A stretch of DNA of 64,000 nucleotides from Curtobacterium flaccumfaciens (GCF_013359815.1 NZ_JABMCF010000030.1:1-64000), one strand, 5' to 3'; shown: positions 41,951-51,040, counted from the first letter of the stretch. Program-made: numbers and translations. The notes: generated by a model not told the origin, from the sequence alone.

Positions 41951-42183
41951 AGTTCGTCCTGGATGTCCTGGGCGAGGTTGTCGGCGACCGTGCCGACGAT
42001 GACCTGCCAGCCGGTGCCGCCTCCGACGACGGCCTGGGCTCCGGCTGCCTGCAGGGCGGCCTTGTCGACCAGGTCGCCGTCCTCGACCTCGACGCGGAGG
42101 CGCGTGATGCAGCCCTCGACCTCTTCGATGTTCTCGGCACCGCCGAGTGCGGCGATGATGTCGGCTGCCTTGATGTCGGCCAT
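41947..42183 (-). CDS. PTS IIB component (glucose/GlcNAc family)
   Basis: The 78-aa IIB domain has the phosphorylation-site cysteine Cys25 in EGCITRLRVEVED. The start IKAADIIAALGGAENI and the ending TVADNLAQDIQDEL are typical. It accepts phosphate from IIA and donates it to the sugar bound by IIC. GAGGAGG precedes the ATG at 42183. It is transcribed away from the IIC gene across a 178-bp region containing a DasR-like site, so both directions can be co-repressed. Confidence 0.93.
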   Translation of the reverse strand: MADIKAADIIAALGGAENIEEVEGCITRLRVEVEDGDLVDKAALQAAGAQAVVGGGTGWQVIVGTVADNLAQDIQDEL

Positions 42184-42250
42184 CGTTTCCTCCTCGTTAA
42201 GGGTTTGCGTCGCAGGTTGACACCGGACCGCTCTCGGATCAGACTACGGA

Positions 42251-42265
42251 ACTGGTCATGACCGG
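42251..42265. promoter_or_regulatory. DasR-type operator between PTS IIB and IIC genes
   Basis: ACTGGTCATGACCGG contains the 10-bp palindrome GGTCATGACC and agrees with the operator at 39000-39012 over ACTGGTCATG. TAGTCT on the minus strand (42246-42241) is a possible -10 for the IIB-IIA genes, placing the operator between its -10 and -35. Confidence 0.65.
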
Positions 42266-42361
42266 ACAGGACCGGACCTGGCGACACCGCCGAGGTTACC
42301 TGCGCTGGCTGCACGACTCAACTCACCCCGACAGCTCCACCCAATGACGAGAGGACCTCCG

Positions 42362-43627
<1,266 letters not shown>

Positions 43628-43644
43628 ACGCGAGCGTCTCCGAA

Positions 43645-43682
43645 ACGGGAGGCCCGGTGCCAGCTGGCACCGGGCCTCCTGT
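43645..43682. terminator. family-A hairpin between ptsC and the convergent CU044_5270-type gene
   Basis: A 19-bp stem (43645-43663 with 43664-43682, one mismatch) centres on CCAGCTGG with core GGGAGGCCCGGTGCC. It lies exactly where the convergent gene should end before its apparent frameshift. Confidence 0.72.
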
Positions 43683-44734
43683 CCGTCAGGGGGTGCGGTC
43701 CACCGCGCGCGCGGACGGAGGCCGAGTCGATCAGGGTCCCGGCGGGGATGCTGCCCAGCCGCTCCGTCTGCAGGGTCCGTTCGCCCAGGTAGTCTCCGGT
43801 CACGCGGTTCACGATGACCTCGCGACGGTCGATACCACCGCTGGCAGTGAGGCCGATCGCCGTACCGTGCCGCCCGTCGAGCGACGCCTGGTCGTCGGTC
43901 ACGACGATGCCGGGCAGATCGGCCAGTGCGTCGAAGACCGCACCACGGAGGTCGTCCGGGACGAGGCCGGTCCGGAGGGAGTCGGCGAGCGTGTCGAACA
44001 CGTGCTCGGCGTCCGTCGCTCCCTTCGCGCGCGGAGCCGCCTCGACACGACGGACGAGCGCGTCCGCATCACGGGGCAGGGTGGCGATGTCCGCCGGGGT
44101 GAGGGTGCCGGCCGGGGTGCCGCCGAGCTCGCCGTTGCCGAACGCTCCACCCGCAGCCCGGTCGCGCACGGGATCGTCGCGGTGGGCCGACGTGGCGTAG
44201 TCCCGCTGTGCTGCGTCGCGTGCGGCTCGCCCGCCGTAGATCCTCGTCGCGGGCTCGGACCACGACTCCCGCGTCCAGGTGCCGGACACGTCCCGGGGGA
44301 TCCAGGTGACCGTCGTCGTGGGGAAGAGGTACCCCTCGTCGTAGTGCTCGCCGTCCGAGGTCACGTACCCCAGGGCGAGCTCGCGGACCGTCACCCGCGT
44401 GGCGGCGCCGGGGGCATCCGGCGCGGCGGTCGCGGCACGGGCGGCGTCGTGCAGGGTCGCCGCGGCCGCGGCCGCGGCCGCGGCCGCCGACTCCGGACCC
44501 AGCAGGTGCGTCACACCGACCCCGGTGGCGACCAGGGCTCCGGCCGTCACGACGGCGGCTGCGGTCACGAGCGCTGTCCGGTACCGCCGCAGGGGTCGGA
44601 TGCGCCGGGCGTGCACCGGTGCGGGGCTGCTGGCCGCCTCGAATCGCTGGCGGGCGCGCTGCAGGGCGGCGTCGACCAGTTCGGGTGGGGCCCCGTCGGT
44701 CGTGGACCGGACCGAGCGCAGGAGGGTGAGTTCG

Positions 44735-45279
44735 TCAGGCACGGGCTGCTCCGTTCAGGGGGTCGGTGGTGTCGGGGACGGTGCGGAGCACGGTGCGGGC
44801 CCGGTTCAGTCGGGAGCGGACGGTGCCGATGGGGACCCCCGTCGCCTCCGCGATCTGCTCGTAGGTGAGTTCCGCCCAGGCGTGCAGGAGCACGGTGTCG
44901 CGGACGGCCGGACGCATCCGGTCGAGCTCACGAATGACGGCTCGGACAGCTCGTTCCTGGTCCACACGGTCGCCGGGGTCGCTCTCGAGCGCTTCCGGAA
45001 GGGCAGCGCGGGCCATCGCCCGACGGCCTCGGCTCTCCGACCGCCAGTGCCGCCGGAGCAGGTTCGTCGCGATGCCGAACAGCCACAGCAGCGGTTCGCC
45101 CCAGTCCGGATCGCGGGCGTCCCACCGGGTGAGTGCGACCACGAAGGTCTGCCGAGGACGTCCTCCGCCGTCTGCAGGTCCGTCCGGCGCGCGAGGTAGA
45201 GCAGGATGCGTCGACCGTGCAGGTCGAAGAGCGCGCCGAGCGCCGCGGACGCGTCGGGTGGTGGGTGTGTGCTGGTCAC
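44735..45279 (-). pseudogene. ECF sigma factor gene with a one-base deletion
   Basis: Two frames together encode a complete ECF sigma factor. The N-terminal frame reads DASAALGALFDLHGRRILLYLARRTDLQTAEDVLG, then changes at about 45150. The C-terminal frame continues QTFVVALTRWDARDPDWGEPLLWLFGIATNLLRR and region 4 with LTYEQIAEATGVPIGTVRSRLNRAR. Joining them restores AEDVLGQTFVVALTRW, the standard region-2 motif, if one C is added at GGC(C)AGACC. So the gene is either frameshifted or mis-sequenced at that base. The start is GTG 45279; ATG 45316 is the alternative but abuts the likely -10 TACCGT (45322-45317). The downstream partner also carries an apparent one-base error. Confidence 0.75.
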
Positions 45280-45356
45280 GATGGGTACTGCCCGGTCCTG
45301 CCGTCGGAGTTCCATCACGGTAGGCGGACGGCGAGCAGGTCGGGGTGCTACCGGTT

Positions 45357-45386
45357 TTGACAATCGTTATCACTAGTGGGTACGGT
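45357..45386 (+). promoter_or_regulatory. znuA promoter with Zur-type operator, leaderless
   Basis: TTGACA (45357-45362) and TACGGT (45381-45386) are 18 bp apart, and the ATG follows after six bases. TGACAATCGTTATCA (45358-45372) overlaps the -35 and has the interrupted palindrome TGA-AA-C-TT-TCA typical of Zur/Fur boxes. Zinc-loaded Zur would block RNA polymerase. Confidence 0.72.
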
Positions 45387-45392
45387 CTTCGT

Positions 45393-46307
45393 ATGCGCAA
45401 CCGCCTCCTCGCCCTCCCGCTCGTCGCCGGCGCCGCCGCGCTCGCCCTGACCGGGTGCGCCACCTCGTCCGCCTCGGGGGAGGCCAGCAGCAGTGACGGC
45501 ACGATCAACGTCGTCGCCTCCACCAACGTCTACGGCTCGATCGTCAAGACGATCGGTGGCGACGCCGTCACCGTGACGAGCATCCTGAGCGACCCGTCGC
45601 AGGACCCGCACTCGTTCGAGTCGAGCGCCCGCACGCAGCTCTCCGTGTCCAAGGCCGACCTGCTCATCGAGAACGGTGGCGGCTACGACGACTTCATGAC
45701 GACACTCGCGAACGCCTCGGACACCAAGGCGGACACGATCAACGTCGTGAAGCTCTCCGGCCTCGACAAGGGCGGCAGCGCCGAGTTCAACGAGCACGTC
45801 TTCTACAGCTACCCGACGATGGTGAAGCTGGTCGAGGCGGTCACGAAGGACCTCAGCGCGCTCGACGAGAGCGGCAAGGACGCCTTCGAGAAGAACGCCG
45901 CAACGCTCACCACCAAGCTCGAGGACCTCGAGTCCCAGACCGAGGCCGTCAAGAAGCAGGACTCCGGCGACAAGGTGGCGTACACGGAGCCGGTGCCCGG
46001 GTACCTGTTCGACGCGATGGGGCTCGAGAACGAGACCCCGCCGGACTTCTCCGAGGCCATCGAGGAAGGCGACGACGTCCCGCCGGCGGCCCTCCGCGAC
46101 ACCCTCGCGCTGTTCACCGGCAAGCGCGTGCAGCTCCTCGCCTACAACAACCAGGCGTCCAGCCCCGAGACCGAGCAGGTCCAGAAGGCGGCCGAGCAGA
46201 ACGACATCCCCGTCGTCGGTGTCACGGAGACGCTCCCCAAGGGGCAGGATTACGTCTCGTGGCAGCAGGCGAACATCGACGCGGTGAAGGCAGCGCTCCA
46301 GAAGTGA
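45393..46307 (+). CDS. znuA: zinc (or manganese) ABC transporter substrate-binding lipoprotein
   Basis: The 304-aa cluster A-I metal-binding protein has a lipoprotein signal (ALALTGCATSS, lipidated Cys at about residue 22). The metal ligands are in SQDPHSFE and NEHVFYSYPTM, with the acidic ligand in TEPVPGYLFDAMGL. AYNNQASSPET replaces the usual C-terminal Asp region. It captures the ion outside the membrane for the ZnuB/ZnuC importer. Zinc is favoured because the operon ends with a Zur-type regulator and begins with a Zur-like box. A leaderless start follows TACGGT. The ATPase start overlaps this stop as GTGA. Confidence 0.88.
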   Translation: MRNRLLALPLVAGAAALALTGCATSSASGEASSSDGTINVVASTNVYGSIVKTIGGDAVTVTSILSDPSQDPHSFESSARTQLSVSKADLLIENGGGYDDFMTTLANASDTKADTINVVKLSGLDKGGSAEFNEHVFYSYPTMVKLVEAVTKDLSALDESGKDAFEKNAATLTTKLEDLESQTEAVKKQDSGDKVAYTEPVPGYLFDAMGLENETPPDFSEAIEEGDDVPPAALRDTLALFTGKRVQLLAYNNQASSPETEQVQKAAEQNDIPVVGVTETLPKGQDYVSWQQANIDAVKAALQK

Positions 46308-47200
46308 CGACCTCGACCGCAGCAGCGGCGACCCACAGCCCGGCGACCACCACGGTGGACGACCGGGCTGCGGCTCGTCCGGTCCTCGCGCTCCGCGACG
46401 CCGGGTTGTCGTACGGCGCCCGGAAGCTCTGGGCAGGCCTCGACCTCGACCTCGCGCCGGGGGAGTTCGTCGCGGTCCTCGGCCCGAACGGCGCCGGCAA
46501 GACCTCACTGCTCCGCACCGTCCTCGGGCAGCAGCGGCTGACGAGCGGCACGATGTCGTTCCTCGGGCAACCGGTGCACCGCGGCCACCGGAAGATCGGC
46601 TACATCCCGCAGCAGCGTCTGATGGAGGCGGGCACGCCCCTGCGCGCGCGGGATATGATCGCCCAGGGCGTGACCGGGCACCGGTGGGGCATCCGACGGG
46701 CGTCGAAGGCCGACCGGATGCGCATCGACCGGGTCCTCGACGAGGTCGGCGCCACCGCCTTCGCGGACGCCCCGGTCGCCGAGCTCTCCGGCGGAGAACA
46801 GCAGCGCACCCGCGTCGGGCAGGCCATCGCAGCCGACCCCGCCCTGCTGCTGTGCGACGAACCCCTCATCTCGCTCGACCTGCGGCACCAGCGCGGGATC
46901 ACCGAGCTCATCGACCGTGAGCGCCGACAGCGCGAGGCCGCCGTGCTGTTCGTGACGCACGACGTGAACCCGATCCTCGACGTGGTCGACCGGGTCCTCT
47001 ACATCGCCGGCGGTCGGTTCCGGATCGGTTCACCGGACGAGGTCCTGCGCGCCGACGTGCTCAGCGACCTGTACGGCACGCCCGTCGACGTCGTCCGCAC
47101 CATGGGACGCATCGTCATCGTCGGGGCGAACGAGGCCCACGAGCACCACCCGGGCGAGGTCGACCCGCACGCCGACCAGCCCGACGAAGGGCGGATCTGA
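46304..47200 (+). CDS. znuC: zinc/manganese ABC transporter ATP-binding protein
   Basis: The 298-aa ATPase has Walker A GPNGAGKTSLL, Q-loop YIPQQR, signature ELSGGEQQRTRVGQA, Walker B ALLLCDEPLISLD and the switch His in FVTHDVNPIL. A Thr/Ala-rich N-terminal tail of about 27 residues and a His/Glu-rich C-terminus (EAHEHHPGEVDPHADQPDEG) flank the core; the latter may bind metal. GTG 46304 overlaps the znuA stop. It energises zinc uptake with ZnuA and ZnuB. Confidence 0.9.
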   Translation: MTTSTAAAATHSPATTTVDDRAAARPVLALRDAGLSYGARKLWAGLDLDLAPGEFVAVLGPNGAGKTSLLRTVLGQQRLTSGTMSFLGQPVHRGHRKIGYIPQQRLMEAGTPLRARDMIAQGVTGHRWGIRRASKADRMRIDRVLDEVGATAFADAPVAELSGGEQQRTRVGQAIAADPALLLCDEPLISLDLRHQRGITELIDRERRQREAAVLFVTHDVNPILDVVDRVLYIAGGRFRIGSPDEVLRADVLSDLYGTPVDVVRTMGRIVIVGANEAHEHHPGEVDPHADQPDEGRI

Positions 47201-48138
47201 TGGACCTGCTATCGACCGTCTTCTCGTTCCAGGACTACGGCGAGCTCCTCGTGCTCGTGCAGAACTCGATCTGGGCCGGCGCGGTGCTCGGCATCGTCGG
47301 CGGGCTCATCGGCCCGTTCGTCGTCGCCCGGAACATGCCGTTCGCCGTGCACGGCATCTCGGAGCTCTCGTTCGCCGGGGCCAGCGCCTCGCTGCTGCTC
47401 GGAGTGAACGTGGTGTCCGGATCGCTCGTCGGGTCGGTCATCGCCGCCCTGCTCATCGGCCTCCTCGGATCGCGTGCCCGGGAACGCAACTCGATCATCG
47501 CCGTCCTCATGCCGTTCGGGCTCGGGCTCGGCATCCTCTGCCTGGCGCTCTACAAGGGCCGGGCCGCCAACAAGTTCGGGCTGCTCACCGGGCAGATCGT
47601 CTCGGTCGACAACCCGCAGCTGACGTTCCTGATCGTGGTCGCCGCGATCGTCGTGGCGACACTGCTCGTCATCTGGCGCCCGCTGATGTTCGCCTCGGTC
47701 GACCCCGATGTAGCTGCGGCCGCGGGGATCCCGGTGCGGACCCTCGCGATCGTGTTCATGCTCGTGCTCGGACTGGCCACCGCCGTGTCGGTGCAGATCG
47801 TCGGAGCGTTGCTCGTGCTCTCCCTGCTCGTCACCCCGGCGGCCGCGGCCCTGCGCCTCAGCTCGCACCCGGTCGTCGTGCCGGTGCTGTCGACGGTGTT
47901 CGCGGTGACGTCGGTCGTCGGTGGCATCCTGCTCGCACTGGGCGGCGGCCTGCCGATCAGCCCGTACGTGACGACCATCTCGTTCGCGATCTGGGTGGTC
48001 TGCCGGATCATCGGGTCGCGACGCGACAAGCGGGGACGCAACCGCGTCGCCGGCCGGAGCCAGCGTGGCGGGGGCGAGCCGGGCCTCCAGGCAGGGACGA
48101 CGTCGACAGCCGGTCGGAAGGAAGAGGTGCCAGCATGA
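47200..48138 (+). CDS. znuB: zinc/manganese ABC transporter permease
   Basis: The 312-aa ABC-3 family permease has about eight helices. It shows FVVARNMPFAVHGISELSFAGASASLLLG and VGALLVLSLLVTPAAAALRLSSHP, both hallmark segments of the family. The C-terminal 40 residues are hydrophilic and Gly/Arg-rich; part (GGGEPGLQAG) is encoded by DNA resembling a half family-A repeat, suggesting the repeat was captured into the gene. It overlaps znuC by one base and the zur gene by four. Confidence 0.9.
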   Translation: MDLLSTVFSFQDYGELLVLVQNSIWAGAVLGIVGGLIGPFVVARNMPFAVHGISELSFAGASASLLLGVNVVSGSLVGSVIAALLIGLLGSRARERNSIIAVLMPFGLGLGILCLALYKGRAANKFGLLTGQIVSVDNPQLTFLIVVAAIVVATLLVIWRPLMFASVDPDVAAAAGIPVRTLAIVFMLVLGLATAVSVQIVGALLVLSLLVTPAAAALRLSSHPVVVPVLSTVFAVTSVVGGILLALGGGLPISPYVTTISFAIWVVCRIIGSRRDKRGRNRVAGRSQRGGGEPGLQAGTTSTAGRKEEVPA

Positions 48139-48560
48139 ACGCCGTGCAGAAGACCAAGCGGAACACGTGGCAGCGCGAAGCGGTGCGCGGAGCCCTCGAC
48201 TCGACCGAGGGGTTCGTCAGCGCGCAGGCGCTGCACCAGCACCTGCGGGACGAGGGATCGACCATCGGTCTGGCCACCGTCTACCGGGCGCTCGCCGACC
48301 TGGCCACCGAGGGTGACGCCGACTCCCTGCAGCAGGACGGCGAATCGCTGTACCGGGCGTGCACGACGGACGCGCACCACCACCACCTGATCTGCAGGAA
48401 CTGCGGCAGGACCGTCGAGATCGAGGCGGACCCGGTGGAGCAGTGGGCGCAGGACGTCGCCGCCGCCAACGGGTTCACCAATGCCAGCCACGTCGTCGAC
48501 ATCTTCGGCGAGTGCGCCGTCTGCACGGCAGCCCGCGCGACCGCCGGCACCGACGAGTAA
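48135..48560 (+). CDS. zur: Fur family regulator, probably Zur
   Basis: The 141-aa Fur-family protein has an N-terminal winged helix (STEGFVSAQALHQHLRDEGSTIGLATVYRALADLATEGDAD). DAHHHHLICRNCGRTVEIE and ECAVCTAARATA supply the two CxxC pairs of the structural zinc site. It sits in the znuABC operon and starts in an ATGA overlap, so it should be the zinc sensor that represses the operon through the box at 45358-45372. Its stop codon forms part of the -10 element (TAACCT) of the next gene. Confidence 0.9.
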   Translation: MNAVQKTKRNTWQREAVRGALDSTEGFVSAQALHQHLRDEGSTIGLATVYRALADLATEGDADSLQQDGESLYRACTTDAHHHHLICRNCGRTVEIEADPVEQWAQDVAAANGFTNASHVVDIFGECAVCTAARATAGTDE

Positions 48561-48563
48561 CCT
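48558..48563 (+). promoter_or_regulatory. -10 element overlapping the zur stop codon
   Basis: TAACCT begins at the zur TAA and ends seven bases before the next ATG (48571), giving a leaderless message from inside the operon's end. Confidence 0.45.
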
Positions 48564-48570
48564 GCCCCGC

Positions 48571-49266
48571 ATGCACGTCATCCTGGTCCCCGGGTTCTGG
48601 CTCGACGCGAGCGCATGGGACGACGTCGCCCCGGTGCTCCGGGAAGCCGGGCACTCGGTGCAGGCCGTCACGCGCGACGGCGACACGCTCGACGAGCAGG
48701 TCGCCGCGCTGGTCGCGATCCTGGACGACGTCGCGTCGGCCGACGAACCCGTCGTGCTCGCCGGGCACTCGGGTGCCGGGCCGATCGCGTACATGGCCGC
48801 CGACCAGCGCCCGTCGCTCGTCGCGCACCTGCTCTACGTCGACACGTTCCCCGGGCCCGAGGGCGGGTGCGTCAACGACGAGCTACCCGTGGTCGACGGG
48901 GTCGTACCGCTGCCGCCGTGGGACATCTGGGAACCCGCCACCGTCCGGGGCATGACGCCCGAGGTCCGGCAGGACGTCGAGCACCGGGCGATCCCCGAGC
49001 CCGCCTCGGTGCCGTCCGACCGGTTCCACTACGCCGACCCGACACGGCACACGATCCCGGCGACGATCATCACCTGCGAGATCCCCGCCGCCGAGCTGCT
49101 GGCGATGGTGGCGGACCACCAGGCCTGGGCGGCCGAGCTCGTGGCGACCGAGGAGCTCTCCATCGTCGGGCTCGAGACGGGCCACTGGCCGATGTTCACG
49201 GCGCCGCAGCAGCTCGGCGAGCTGATGGTGCAGGCGCTGGCGCCCAAGCCGACGCAGGCGCCGTAG
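48571..49266 (+). CDS. alpha/beta hydrolase (esterase/RsbQ-like small hydrolase)
   Basis: The 231-aa protein is a compact alpha/beta hydrolase. It opens MHVILVPGFWLDASAWDDVAPVLREAGH, has a nucleophile elbow AGHSGAGP (Ser at about residue 68), and carries a catalytic His in LETGHWPMF near the end. The family includes salicylate-esterase- and hydroxynitrile-lyase-like proteins as well as uncharacterised hydrolases; the substrate is unknown. The ATG has a leaderless-type -10. Nothing links it to zinc besides position after zur. Confidence 0.82.
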   Translation: MHVILVPGFWLDASAWDDVAPVLREAGHSVQAVTRDGDTLDEQVAALVAILDDVASADEPVVLAGHSGAGPIAYMAADQRPSLVAHLLYVDTFPGPEGGCVNDELPVVDGVVPLPPWDIWEPATVRGMTPEVRQDVEHRAIPEPASVPSDRFHYADPTRHTIPATIITCEIPAAELLAMVADHQAWAAELVATEELSIVGLETGHWPMFTAPQQLGELMVQALAPKPTQAP

Positions 49267-49314
49267 GCGCGCAGCGCCGAGCGCGCGGCCTCGAGCGCGC
49301 GTCGCCGTCGCCGT

Positions 49315-49371
49315 CGAGTGTGCAGAAGACGTCGGGCCAGCCTCCGGCACCCGGTGTCTTCTGCGCACTCG
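49315..49371. repeat. inverted repeat with 16-bp arms (CGAGTGTGCAGAAGAC type, family D)
   Basis: CGAGTGTGCAGAAGAC (49315-49330) pairs with GTCTTCTGCGCACTCG (49356-49371), one G-T pair. It lies in the 437-bp gap after the hydrolase gene and is a probable terminator. Confidence 0.68.
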
Positions 49372-49426
49372 AACGCATTGGGGGCGACCACGCGTGTGCG
49401 TGAGCGGCCCCGTCCGGCCGCCACGG

Positions 49427-49444
49427 GCCTCCAGGCCTGGAGGC
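49427..49444. repeat. perfect 18-bp palindrome, family-A related
   Basis: GCCTCCAGGCCTGGAGGC is fully self-complementary. It directly precedes the promoter of the ribosomal protein operon and may insulate it. Confidence 0.6.
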
Positions 49445-49448
49445 GCGG

Positions 49449-49478
49449 CTTGCGACACGCCCGGTCCTCGCGTAACGT
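49449..49478 (+). promoter_or_regulatory. promoter of the rpmB-rpmG-rpsN operon
   Basis: TTGCGA (about 49450-49455) and TAACGT (49473-49478) are 17 bp apart. Transcription from about 49485 gives a leader of roughly 220 nt. Confidence 0.6.
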
Positions 49479-49596
49479 GGACCCCTGGTTCTCCGCGTCC
49501 GCGCGGCGGACCCGTTGTTCCAAGCCCTCCGACCGTCGCGAACGCCGCGGTCGCGCGGTGTCCGGCTCTCCTTCGACAGGGGATGCGGACCTGGGC

Positions 49597-49649
49597 GGTG
49601 CACACAACCCCCTCGCACGGCCACCCCGGTGGCACTGCGCGTGTGCACC
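49597..49649 (+). promoter_or_regulatory. structured leader RNA upstream of rpmB
   Basis: GGTGCACAC (49597-49605) pairs with GTGTGCACC (49641-49649). Inside, CGCA pairs with TGCG (49614-49617 with 49636-49639), and GCCACC pairs with GGTGGC (49620-49625 with 49628-49633). The three collinear stems form one long hairpin in the 5' leader, a candidate autoregulatory site. Confidence 0.55.
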
Positions 49650-49703
49650 AGGCAAGTGAACTTGGGTGCGGCCGTCCGGTCGCACGGTACTCAGGAGGAA
49701 ACC

Positions 49704-49940
49704 ATGGCAGCAGTGTGCCAGGTGACCGGCGCCGTTCCCGGCTTCGGTCACAACATCTCGCACTCGCACCGCCGGACGAAGCGTCGCTTCGACCCGAACG
49801 TGCAGAAGAAGACGTACTACGTGCCCTCGCTTCGTCGTAACGTCACGCTCACGCTCAGCGCGAAGGGCATCAAGGTGATCGACGCACGTGGCATCGAGTC
49901 CGTCGTCAAGGATCTCCTCGCCCGTGGGGAGAAGATCTGA
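49704..49940 (+). CDS. rpmB: 50S ribosomal protein L28
   Basis: The 78-aa protein starts [34 protein letters not shown], the L28 signature. It has one Cys (Cys5) and so lacks the full zinc-binding cysteine set. A strong AGGAGG precedes the ATG at 49704. It is the first gene of rpmB-rpmG-rpsN, the arrangement found for the non-zinc paralogues in actinobacteria. Its stop overlaps the rpmG start by one base. A leader of about 220 nt with a long hairpin precedes it. Confidence 0.95.
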   Translation: MAAVCQVTGAVPGFGHNISHSHRRTKRRFDPNVQKKTYYVPSLRRNVTLTLSAKGIKVIDARGIESVVKDLLARGEKI

Positions 49941-50110
49941 TGGCGAAAAAGGGTCAGGACATCCGTCCGATCATCAAGCTCCGCTCGACGGCGGGCACCG
50001 GGTTCACCTACGTGACCAAGAAGAACCGTCGGAACAACCCCGACCGACTCGTGCTCAAGAAGTACGACCCGGTGATCCGCAAGCACGTCGACTTCCGTGA
50101 GGAGCGCTAA
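49940..50110 (+). CDS. rpmG: 50S ribosomal protein L33, zinc-free type
   Basis: The 56-aa protein has [31 protein letters not shown], typical L33, and no cysteine at all, so it cannot carry the zinc ribbon of C+ forms. It starts at ATG 49940, one base overlapping the rpmB stop. It is too small to be obvious as a long open frame but is clearly conserved. Confidence 0.95.
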   Translation: MAKKGQDIRPIIKLRSTAGTGFTYVTKKNRRNNPDRLVLKKYDPVIRKHVDFREER

Positions 50111-50112
50111 GC

Positions 50113-50418
50113 ATGGCGAAGAAGAGCAAGATCGCGAAGAACAACCAGCGTGCCGTCATCATCGCGCGCTACGCCGAGCGTCGTCTCGAGCTGAAGAAGG
50201 CCCTCGTGGACCCGAACGGCACCGACGAGTCGCGTGAGGCCGCCCGCGTGGGCCTGCAGAAGCTGCCCCGCGACGCATCGCCCATCCGCTACCGCAACCG
50301 CGACGCCATCGACGGCCGCCCCCGTGGCCACCTCGGTGAGTTCGGCATCAGCCGTGTCCGTTTCCGTGACATGGCCCACCGCGGCGAGCTCCCCGGCATC
50401 ACGAAGAGCTCCTGGTAA
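50113..50418 (+). CDS. rpsN: 30S ribosomal protein S14, zinc-free type
   Basis: The 101-aa protein starts [24 protein letters not shown] and contains [23 protein letters not shown] and a GISRVRFRD block. These are features of the long, cysteine-free S14 that replaces the 61-aa zinc-binding form. It starts two bases after rpmG. A 13-bp hairpin follows. The zinc-free trio lies 1.1 kb after the zur gene, which suggests (but does not prove) regulation by zinc. Confidence 0.95.
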   Translation: MAKKSKIAKNNQRAVIIARYAERRLELKKALVDPNGTDESREAARVGLQKLPRDASPIRYRNRDAIDGRPRGHLGEFGISRVRFRDMAHRGELPGITKSSW

Positions 50419-50434
50419 GCACTCGCAGTACACG

Positions 50435-50464
50435 ACGCCCCGTCACCTCCTGGTGGCGGGGCGT
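50435..50464 (+). terminator. terminator after rpsN
   Basis: ACGCCCCGTCACC (50435-50447) pairs with GGTGGCGGGGCGT (50452-50464), one G-T pair, loop TCCT. Confidence 0.75.
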
Positions 50465-50585
50465 TCGCTGTGTACGGGGTACACGCGAGCCGTCATTCGT
50501 CACATCTGCCCCTCCAGCACCCCCTCGGAGCCCCGACAACCCCGGAAATCCGGGCGAGTCGGCGGTTTTCACCCCCGGCGGCTGG

Positions 50586-50591
50586 TAGGTT
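50586..50591 (+). promoter_or_regulatory. -10 element of the HU gene
   Basis: TAGGTT lies 118 bp before the ATG; no convincing -35 was found at 16-18 bp. The long leader contains no obvious stable hairpin. Confidence 0.35.
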
Positions 50592-50708
50592 CAACTCCGG
50601 TTCCGCCGGGCCCTCGGCCCACTGGCACCGTGGCACGGGGCACCCGCTCCGGGCGCCGGACGACACGTGCGTCCGACCGATACTGCAAGAAGTCCGAGGA
50701 GGACATCC

Positions 50709-50996
50709 ATGGCTGACAAGTCACTGAACCGCACCGAGCTCGTCGCTGCCGTCGCCGCTGAGTCCGGCCAGAGCCAGGCCACCGTCAACGGCGTCGTCGA
50801 CGCGCTCTTCAGCGTCGTCTCGTCGTCCGTCGCCGACGGCACGAAGGTCACGATCCCCGGTTGGATCGCCTTCGAGAAGACGCACCGCGCCGCCCGCACC
50901 GGCCGCAACCCGCAGACGGGTGACGCCATCGAGATCGCCGCGAGCGACTCGGTCAAGGTCAGCGCCGGCTCGAAGCTCAAGGCTGCGGTCAAGTAA
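50709..50996 (+). CDS. hup: HU family DNA-binding protein
   Basis: The 95-aa HU/IHF-fold protein has LNRTELVAAVAAESGQSQATVNGVVDALFSVV (helices), then the beta arm VTIPGWIAFEKTHRAARTGRNPQTGDAIEIAAS and the end KLKAAVK. RxGRNPQTG is the arm-tip signature with the DNA-intercalating Pro. It compacts and bends DNA. Gly-Trp replaces the common GFG before the arm. It lacks the long Lys/Ala tail of mycobacterial HU. GAGGAGGA precedes the ATG, and a UUCG-loop terminator follows. Confidence 0.94.
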   Translation: MADKSLNRTELVAAVAAESGQSQATVNGVVDALFSVVSSSVADGTKVTIPGWIAFEKTHRAARTGRNPQTGDAIEIAASDSVKVSAGSKLKAAVK

Positions 50997-51015
50997 GACT
51001 GTTCCGCGCATCGGG

Positions 51016-51040
51016 AGGGACGGCTTCGGCCGTCCCTTTC
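51016..51040 (+). terminator. UUCG-tetraloop terminator after the HU gene
   Basis: AGGGACGGC-TTCG-GCCGTCCCT is a 9-bp perfect stem with the exceptionally stable C(UUCG)G loop, followed by TTCG. Confidence 0.85.
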
